Positions 58,945-64,000 of a stretch of DNA of 64,000 bases are shown here, one piece after another. Both the position numbers and the translations under genes were made by a program. Numbering within the stretch: position 1 is the stretch's first letter; each line of letters opens with the position of its first letter. This DNA is from Pantoea phytobeneficialis. Its GTDB lineage: Bacteria; Pseudomonadota; Gammaproteobacteria; Enterobacterales; Enterobacteriaceae. The stretch lies in the NCBI RefSeq assembly GCF_009728735.1, contig NZ_CP024638.1:1-64000 (forward strand), in the 5' to 3' direction. Below the pieces are notes generated by a model that searched no databases, was not told the origin of the DNA, and saw nothing but the letters and a program-made list of their open reading frames with translations.

Positions 58945-60209
58945 TCAAGAACTATCACCCCCTTCAGCGACTGGAAATTATCTACCAGGGCTGGGGTGAA
59001 CACTTCCCACTAGGTATTCTGGCGGCAGGCAGGGAACGCGGCCAATGGCTGTTTGAATTCTCGCCCGAGGGCATCGAGCGTGGCCTTGAATTGTCACCGC
59101 TGCTGCATCCGCCGGTCAGTACCACTTATGCCGACTTTGAACGACATCAGGAGGGCATTCCCGGTTTTATTGCCGACTCATTACCCGATGGCTGGGGTCG
59201 GTTACTGATGGATCGTCTGTTACGGCGTAATGATATCGAACCAGCAGCCTTGTCGGTGTTGGATCGACTGGCAATGTTAGGTGATAACACGATGGGTGCC
59301 CTCACCTATCGACCGCTGCTCGATATGCCCGAGCAGGACAACCCGCATCAGCATATTGATGACCTGACCGTTCTGGCCGGGCAGATCCAGATTGAAGTCG
59401 CCGGCCAGGACTCAGAGGTATTGCCGGAGCTGGTGAGGCTGGGTGGTTCACCACACGGCGCGCGTCCCAAGGTACTGGTAGAGTTCGATTCCGCAACTGG
59501 CCGTATTGCCGCACAACCCTTCGCGGGTAGCCATCCCTGGCTGATAAAGTTCCCCGCAGCTCAGGAAGGGGTATGGGTGTGTGCGCTGGAGGAGGTCTAT
59601 GCCCGGCTGGCACGGCAGGCTGGCATTAATTTTCCTGACAGCCGCTGGTTTGATTTGGGTAACGGTTTATCTGCTTTCGGAGTGAAACGCTTTGATCGCC
59701 AGGCAGGCATGCGAGTGCCAGTGCTGAGTATGGCGGGAGCATTGCAGGCTGATTTCCGCCTCCCCTGTCTCGACTACAGCGATATCTTGCAGGCAACGGG
59801 AATGATCACCCGTTCAAGGGTGGAACGGGAAATCCAGGCGCGCCGGATGGTTTTCAATGTTCTGATGAACAACCAGGATGATCACGCTAAAAACTTCGCC
59901 TTTATCCTGAATCAGCAAGATGAGTGGCAGGTTTCCCCCGCCTACGATCTGACCTTACAAATGGGGCCGGGCGGCCAGCATCAGACGTCGGTGGCGGGTT
60001 ATGGCCGCGATATCAGCCGCAAAGCCTTATTAAAAGCGGCAGCATCCGCAGATATTGCGGGCAAGACGCTGAATCGTATTATTGAAGAGGTGAGCGACGT
60101 GGCAGCGATGTTTGTGCAAACGGCGCAGGCGTTGGGCGATGCCATCCCGGCCAGCGTGATTAAAGCCACTGCGGATAAAATCAACGCCAATATCAGCGCG
60201 CTGGATTAA
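58941..60209 (+). CDS. hipA: HipA-like serine/threonine kinase toxin
   Basis: A 422-residue HipA-family kinase: Gly-rich loop LGGSPHGARPKVLV (about 167-180), catalytic NNQDDHAKNFA (310-320) and the metal motif YDLT (335-338). HipA of E. coli phosphorylates glutamyl-tRNA synthetase and causes persistence; homologues use other targets. An N-terminal HipA_C/couple-hipA region precedes. It follows the antitoxin gene with an ATGA overlap. Motifs look intact, so the pair should be functional. Confidence 0.9.
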   Translation: MIKNYHPLQRLEIIYQGWGEHFPLGILAAGRERGQWLFEFSPEGIERGLELSPLLHPPVSTTYADFERHQEGIPGFIADSLPDGWGRLLMDRLLRRNDIEPAALSVLDRLAMLGDNTMGALTYRPLLDMPEQDNPHQHIDDLTVLAGQIQIEVAGQDSEVLPELVRLGGSPHGARPKVLVEFDSATGRIAAQPFAGSHPWLIKFPAAQEGVWVCALEEVYARLARQAGINFPDSRWFDLGNGLSAFGVKRFDRQAGMRVPVLSMAGALQADFRLPCLDYSDILQATGMITRSRVEREIQARRMVFNVLMNNQDDHAKNFAFILNQQDEWQVSPAYDLTLQMGPGGQHQTSVAGYGRDISRKALLKAAASADIAGKTLNRIIEEVSDVAAMFVQTAQALGDAIPASVIKATADKINANISALD

Positions 60210-60259
60210 TAATGAACACTTCCCGACTTAGCATTAAAATAATAACGCACGTCTAGTGA

Positions 60260-60907
60260 TTAACAGATCACCATGCGAGTCGGGGTTATTTCACTCGAGA
60301 TACATTCTGCCATCGAATAAGCCGCCCAGTTATTTTTTCCTGTCACAGAGGCAACATAATCTTCTGGGTTGAAATTAATAACGGATGTTTCGATGCCAAA
60401 TGTGGAAAGATCATGCGTCAGTGATGAAAAAAGACTCTCCACTCCCTTGCTGATAGCATAATTTACCGCCCTGTCTGTCGGCGATTTTTTATCATGGGCA
60501 GAGGATACCAGGATAAGCCTGCCCTCATTTTTATATCGGAAGTACGGAATAATCTCACGTATCAGCAAGATCGGATTGGTTAATCCGAAGCTGACGGAGG
60601 ATATAATTTCATCAGCTGACATATCCTCCACCGATTTTGTTAATAAGGTGTTGTCGCACAATATCACCCCATCGACACTGGAAAAATCGTCAATAACAGA
60701 CTGAAGGTATGAGGCAATTCCCCGGCTATCATTTCGAGCGATCTCCACCCCAACAAATTGGTTTGGGAACCGAGACGTCAGGTCGGCAACTTTAATATAA
60801 TCTTCAACAATAGCAGAGACATAGCATCCATTCTGCAATAACTGCACAACAATTTCTTTACCCAGCCCGGACTCCGCGCCAGTAACGATCCATTTCATCT
60901 TTTTCAT
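60260..60907 (-). CDS. short-chain dehydrogenase-like protein, low GC
   Basis: A 215-residue SDR-fold protein. Cofactor motif TGAESGLGK (9-17), LVSSAHD for the catalytic Ser and YAISKG (Tyr-x-x-x-Lys). It is shorter than usual and lacks the typical C-terminal GG-x-x-x; NNAG is replaced by CDNT. The gene is clearly more AT-rich than hipA and the porin on either side, suggesting acquisition by transfer. Substrate unknown. Confidence 0.75.
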   Translation of the reverse strand: MKKMKWIVTGAESGLGKEIVVQLLQNGCYVSAIVEDYIKVADLTSRFPNQFVGVEIARNDSRGIASYLQSVIDDFSSVDGVILCDNTLLTKSVEDMSADEIISSVSFGLTNPILLIREIIPYFRYKNEGRLILVSSAHDKKSPTDRAVNYAISKGVESLFSSLTHDLSTFGIETSVINFNPEDYVASVTGKNNWAAYSMAECISSEITPTRMVIC

Positions 60908-61161
60908 CTGTCACATTGCCATCATCACACCCGGCATTGGTGTGGACTTATTAGACTAATAACACAACTGCGGGCGGTTTTAATTTACCAAACTGTGCTA
61001 AACCGTGATCAACCGCACATCAATAGAACTATTTTACCTAATTGTGCGGATTTTACTTACATAGATTTACTGAGCAGAAAATGAATGTTACATACCATCA
61101 CTGCGGAAATAAGTTCCCGCATTACTAAATATTACAAGCAGTGGTTTTTTCGAGGAATAAA

Positions 61162-62289
61162 ATGAGCAAGCACATTAAAAAGCTATCCTTAGTGGTGGCA
61201 GGTCTGATCATGGCCAACGCATCACATGCAGCGGAAGTTTATAACAAAGATGGTAACAAATTAGATATTAACGGCATGGTAGTGGGTGAAAATTATATCA
61301 CCAACGATCAAAGCCAGAATGGTGACCAATCGTACATGCGTTTTGGTTTCCGTGGTGAAACGCAAATTACTGACCAGTTGACCGGTTACGGATTCTGGCA
61401 GGCGCAGTGGAATTTGAATCAGGCGGAAAACGAATCCGACTCGATGTATACCCGTAAAGGTTTCGCCGGTGTTAAATATGGCGACTACGGTTCGTTCGAT
61501 TACGGTCGTAACTCTGGCGTGATGTACGATGCTCTGAGCTACACCGATATGCAGCCTGAGTTCGACGGCATGACCTATAACTCAGACACCTTCCTGTTCA
61601 ACCGTGGCAATGGTATGGCGACCTATCGCAACACCAACTTCTTCGGTCTGGTGGATGGTCTGAAGTTCGCGCTGCAATATCAGGGCAAAAACGACGGTGG
61701 CGGCGAGCCGGGCGTGCGTGATGTGCTGCGTCAGAATGGTGACGGTTACGGCATGTCAGCATCTTATGACATTGGCGCAGGCTTCAGTCTGGCCGGTGCG
61801 TTCATGAGTGCCGACCGTACCAACGAGCAAAACAGCGTGACCAGCGGCATTATGGGCCACGGTACCCGCGCAGAAGCCTACACCACTGCGTTGAAATACG
61901 ATGCGAACAACATCTACCTGGCCTTTATGTACACCAAAGCCTACAACGCCTCACGTTTCGGCTCCAGCTCAGGCGGTGCTTACGGTTATGCCAACCAGTC
62001 TGACCTGTTCGAAGCCTATGCGGGCTACACCTTCGACTTCGGTCTGGTGCCGTTTGTGGGATATAACCAGACCCGTGCCAAAGACCTTGGTGCTTCCGGC
62101 GATGGCAACACCTATGGCAGCCAGGATCTGGTTAAATTTATCGACATCGGTGCGACCTATAATTTCAACAAGAACATGAACGCTTATGTTGATTACAAGA
62201 TCAACCTGATCGACAGCAGCGAGTTCACTGAATCCGCCGGGATCAGCACCGACGATGTTGTTGCCGTGGGCCTTGTTTATCAGTTCTGA
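61162..62289 (+). CDS. general outer-membrane porin (OmpC/OmpF family)
   Basis: A 375-residue trimeric porin: signal peptide ([23 protein letters not shown]), then [20 protein letters not shown], alternating beta strands, PEFDGM region in loop 3 and the terminal VGLVYQF with C-terminal Phe required for Bam assembly. It allows passive diffusion of small hydrophilic solutes. The ATG is preceded by GAGGA. EnvZ/OmpR control is usual for the family; I could not define OmpR sites in the 250-base upstream region. Confidence 0.93.
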   Translation: MSKHIKKLSLVVAGLIMANASHAAEVYNKDGNKLDINGMVVGENYITNDQSQNGDQSYMRFGFRGETQITDQLTGYGFWQAQWNLNQAENESDSMYTRKGFAGVKYGDYGSFDYGRNSGVMYDALSYTDMQPEFDGMTYNSDTFLFNRGNGMATYRNTNFFGLVDGLKFALQYQGKNDGGGEPGVRDVLRQNGDGYGMSASYDIGAGFSLAGAFMSADRTNEQNSVTSGIMGHGTRAEAYTTALKYDANNIYLAFMYTKAYNASRFGSSSGGAYGYANQSDLFEAYAGYTFDFGLVPFVGYNQTRAKDLGASGDGNTYGSQDLVKFIDIGATYNFNKNMNAYVDYKINLIDSSEFTESAGISTDDVVAVGLVYQF

Positions 62290-62304
62290 TGCGTTAATGA
62301 TTTA

Positions 62305-62344
62305 CTGAAAAAAATCCGGGAACATGCGTTTCCGGATTTTTTTT
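62305..62344 (+). terminator. rho-independent terminator of the porin gene
   Basis: AAAAATCCGG and CCGGATTTTT form the stem with about 12 bases of loop, followed by a T run. Confidence 0.85.
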
Positions 62345-62352
62345 AAACAAAC

Positions 62353-62410
62353 CGCGCGATAAATCGCGCCGCTACATGGCATGAAATTCGTAGCGACGCG
62401 ATTGATCGCG
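62353..62410. repeat. palindromic intergenic repeat pair, units 10 and 11
   Basis: Two inverted units (62353-62375 and 62390-62410). The second is diverged (GCGACGCGATTGATCGCG). Located between porin and DUF1471 genes. Confidence 0.7.
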
Positions 62411-62414
62411 TTTA

Positions 62415-62630
62415 TTATTTGTACAGCTCTGCGGTCATATGAACGCGGTTATTGGTGTTGGCTTCAGTAATTTTGTACTGATCACCATGCTGTGCTGCCT
62501 GAGCGGCGATTTGCGCTTCAGCACCGTCCAGGGTATCGGCGGTGACAGAAACGCTCTGCGCGAAGCTGGCAAATGACATCATAGAAAAAGCGGCGACAGC
62601 GGCGATTGACATTGCTTTGATGGTTTTCAT
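62415..62630 (-). CDS. DUF1471 (BhsA/McbA/YdgH-type) periplasmic protein
   Basis: A 71-residue secreted protein with a signal peptide (about 1-24, ending SFASFA) and the DUF1471 pattern AEAQIAAQAAQHGDQYKITEANTNNRVHMTAELYK. Such proteins respond to stress and affect biofilm and envelope permeability. The upstream region has an ATAAC/GTTAT inverted repeat at 62688-62701 of unknown meaning. Confidence 0.92.
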   Translation of the reverse strand: MKTIKAMSIAAVAAFSMMSFASFAQSVSVTADTLDGAEAQIAAQAAQHGDQYKITEANTNNRVHMTAELYK

Positions 62631-62741
62631 GGTCTTATTCCTTCATTTGTTTGTGTGGAAGGCGGTGTGCCTCCGATGCAGGTAATAATAACCATAGTTA
62701 TCGTTTCAATATTGATAATTAGTGCGGTTATCGTGATCATG

Positions 62742-63515
62742 CTAACTATCATGATGCACGCACATTAACGCGCCGCTGAGTGGTTCGGGCACCACTGCTA
62801 CATCGACCTGGAACACACGCTTGAGGATCCCCGGCTGGAGTACCTGCGCCGGCGTTCCCTGGGTGATCAGCGCACCTTGTGCCAACAGCACCAACTGGTC
62901 GCAATAACGGCTGGCCTGATTGAGGTCATGCAGCACCGTGACTACCGTTTTGCCCTGTGCCTTTAATTCTCCCATCAGTTTCATCAGTTCGATCTGATGA
63001 TTGATATCCAGCCAGGTGGTTGGCTCATCCAACAGCACAATTGGTGTATCCTGCGCTAACAACATCGCCAGGAACACCCGCTGGCGTTGCCCACCGGATA
63101 AATCGCTGACCCGCTGCGGCGCCAGATGATCCACCCCCATCCGCTCCATCGCGACCTGTACCTGCGCCTTATCCTGTGCCGATAACCGCCCCCATAACGG
63201 CAACCAGGGATGGCGACCATAAGCCACTAACTCGGCTACGCTAACCCCTTCTGGCGTCAGATGCTGTTGTGGCAGCAATGCCAGATACCGTGCCAGTTGC
63301 CGCGCGGAAAAGCGCGCCAGGGGTTGATCGCCAATCAACACCTGGCCCTGGCTGGGGACCAACAAACGCGCCAGCGATTTTAATAATGTCGACTTACCGC
63401 AGCCATTCGGCCCCAGCAGCGCAGTGACTTGCCCGACGGCAAAGCTGACGCTGACATCCTGCAAAACGCGCTTGCCCGCGTAGCCCGCAGTCAGATTCTC
63501 AACCCTCAGTTGCAT
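62742..63515 (-). CDS. iron-siderophore ABC transporter ATPase (FepC/FecE type)
   Basis: A 257-residue ATPase with Walker A LLGPNGCGKSTLLKSL, signature LSGGQRQRVFLAML and Walker B PIVLLDEPTTWLDINHQ, which is characteristic of FepC/FecE/FhuC. It energises ferric-siderophore import with the FecCD-type permease upstream. Stop is the last gene of that operon inside the window. The exact siderophore cannot be told. Confidence 0.92.
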   Translation of the reverse strand: MQLRVENLTAGYAGKRVLQDVSVSFAVGQVTALLGPNGCGKSTLLKSLARLLVPSQGQVLIGDQPLARFSARQLARYLALLPQQHLTPEGVSVAELVAYGRHPWLPLWGRLSAQDKAQVQVAMERMGVDHLAPQRVSDLSGGQRQRVFLAMLLAQDTPIVLLDEPTTWLDINHQIELMKLMGELKAQGKTVVTVLHDLNQASRYCDQLVLLAQGALITQGTPAQVLQPGILKRVFQVDVAVVPEPLSGALMCVHHDS

Positions 63516-64000
63516 CTATCGTGTCCTGATTAACAGCCAGAAGAACCACGGAGCGCCGATTAATGCGGTGATCACACCGGCTGGCAGCTCCATCGGTGGC
63601 GACAGGGTGCGTGCCAGCACATCGGCCAGCAGCAACACCAGTGCGCCCAGTAATGCGGAAAACGGCAGCAGGCGGGCGTGGCGTCCCCCCACCAGGCGGC
63701 GTACCAGATGCGGCACCACCAGGCTGATAAAGCTGATCGGTCCACACACCGCGACTGCCAGCGCCGCCAGTGCGACGCCAACCAGCAACACGCCGCGTTG
63801 AAAAGGGTGCAACGACACGCCAAGGGTCGCCGCACGCTCATCCCCCAGCGCCAGCAGGTCGAGATCGCGGCAGAGCGCCAGACTCATCAGCAGCAACACC
63901 GGCAACGGTAACGCCAGCAGCACCATCTGCCAGTCGCGCCCCCACAGGCTGCCGGTCAGCCACAGTAGCGCGGTGTTGACGTCCTGTGGCCGTGATAACA
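63516..64000 (-). CDS. iron-siderophore ABC permease (FecCD family), partial
   Basis: The C-terminal part of a FepG/FecD-like permease; the frame is open to the window edge and reads LLWLTGSLWGRDW, then LGDERAATLGVSL, GPISFISLVVPHLVRRLVGG and the terminal ELPAGVITALIGAPWFFWLL, all family hallmarks. It abuts the ATPase start. The 5' end lies beyond base 64000. Confidence 0.92.
   Translation of the reverse strand, partial: LSRPQDVNTALLWLTGSLWGRDWQMVLLALPLPVLLLMSLALCRDLDLLALGDERAATLGVSLHPFQRGVLLVGVALAALAVAVCGPISFISLVVPHLVRRLVGGRHARLLPFSALLGALVLLLADVLARTLSPPMELPAGVITALIGAPWFFWLLIRTR

Noticed and set aside
1..64000. CRISPR arrays, tRNA/rRNA genes, insertion sequences, integrase or attachment sites
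   Set aside because: None recognised on either strand; the repeated palindromes are dispersed singles or pairs, not regularly spaced arrays.

Overview
The window looks like a chromosomal segment of a plant- or insect-associated member of the Erwiniaceae (Pantoea/Erwinia-like). The reasons are an amylovoran/stewartan-type sugar-phosphate transferase (WbaP/AmsG), enterobacterial pckA, a HypT-like regulator, digH, a DUF1471 protein, an OmpC/OmpF-type porin and several hok-type loci. Genus is an inference; no rRNA, tRNA, integrase, transposase or CRISPR array was seen.

Layout. 1-4.2 kb: a low-GC surface-polysaccharide satellite (glycosyltransferase-like gene, wbaP, small LuxR/RcsA-like protein, acyltransferase). 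4.3-14.4 kb: sugar-isomerase-like TIM barrel gene behind a perfect 24-bp palindrome, an unknown 485-aa protein, pckA, HypT-like regulator, a Fic module broken by an in-frame amber codon, and a metallo-hydrolase/oxidoreductase/LysR group. 14.6-27.1 kb: accessory block with two tandem exported ~640-aa paralogues, a 1070-aa mosaic protein with HTH-like repeats, basic patches and a proline-rich linker, a type I toxin locus, an oligopeptide-type double ATPase, and two tandem short proteins that join the end of a TccC/Rhs core to arrays of eukaryote-style C2H2 zinc fingers. 27.1-35.4 kb: a GntR-controlled peptide-uptake and sulfur-amino-acid operon (binding protein, two permeases, M20-like hydrolase, D-cysteine desulfhydrase-like, cyclodeaminase-like, rhodanese) with no ATPase of its own; the double ATPase at 22.9 kb is the likely partner.

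35.4-43.3 kb: YefM-YoeB toxin-antitoxin pair, DigH lipoprotein hydrolase, a second unknown ~455-aa protein, DUF1345 protein, soluble PAS-PAS-MCP sensor (BdlA-like), and an effector-like hydrophobic protein whose 3' end overlaps an SDR gene. 43.3-50.2 kb: one long operon: TauABC-type transporter, HisD paralogue, aminoglycoside-phosphotransferase-fold kinase, Zn-alcohol dehydrogenase and SDR; this suggests uptake and oxidation of an alcohol or sulfonate substrate. 50.6-51.5 kb: two more hok-type loci, one lacking its toxin reading frame. 51.5-57.9 kb: a GntR regulator with palindromic operators facing an operon RidA - polar amino acid ABC transporter - AstE/DoeB-like deacylase - threonine-dehydratase-like enzyme. 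58.0-64 kb: fourth hok locus, HipBA pair, SDR, porin, DUF1471 protein, and the end of an iron-siderophore ABC operon.

Recurring themes. A palindromic repeat with core GCGCGATTTATCGCGC occurs at eight sites (eleven units). Four hok/mok-type loci sit in the window. The most unusual content is the Rhs-core/zinc-finger pair and the 1070-aa protein, which together look like candidate factors aimed at eukaryotic nuclei; this is an inference from sequence features only.
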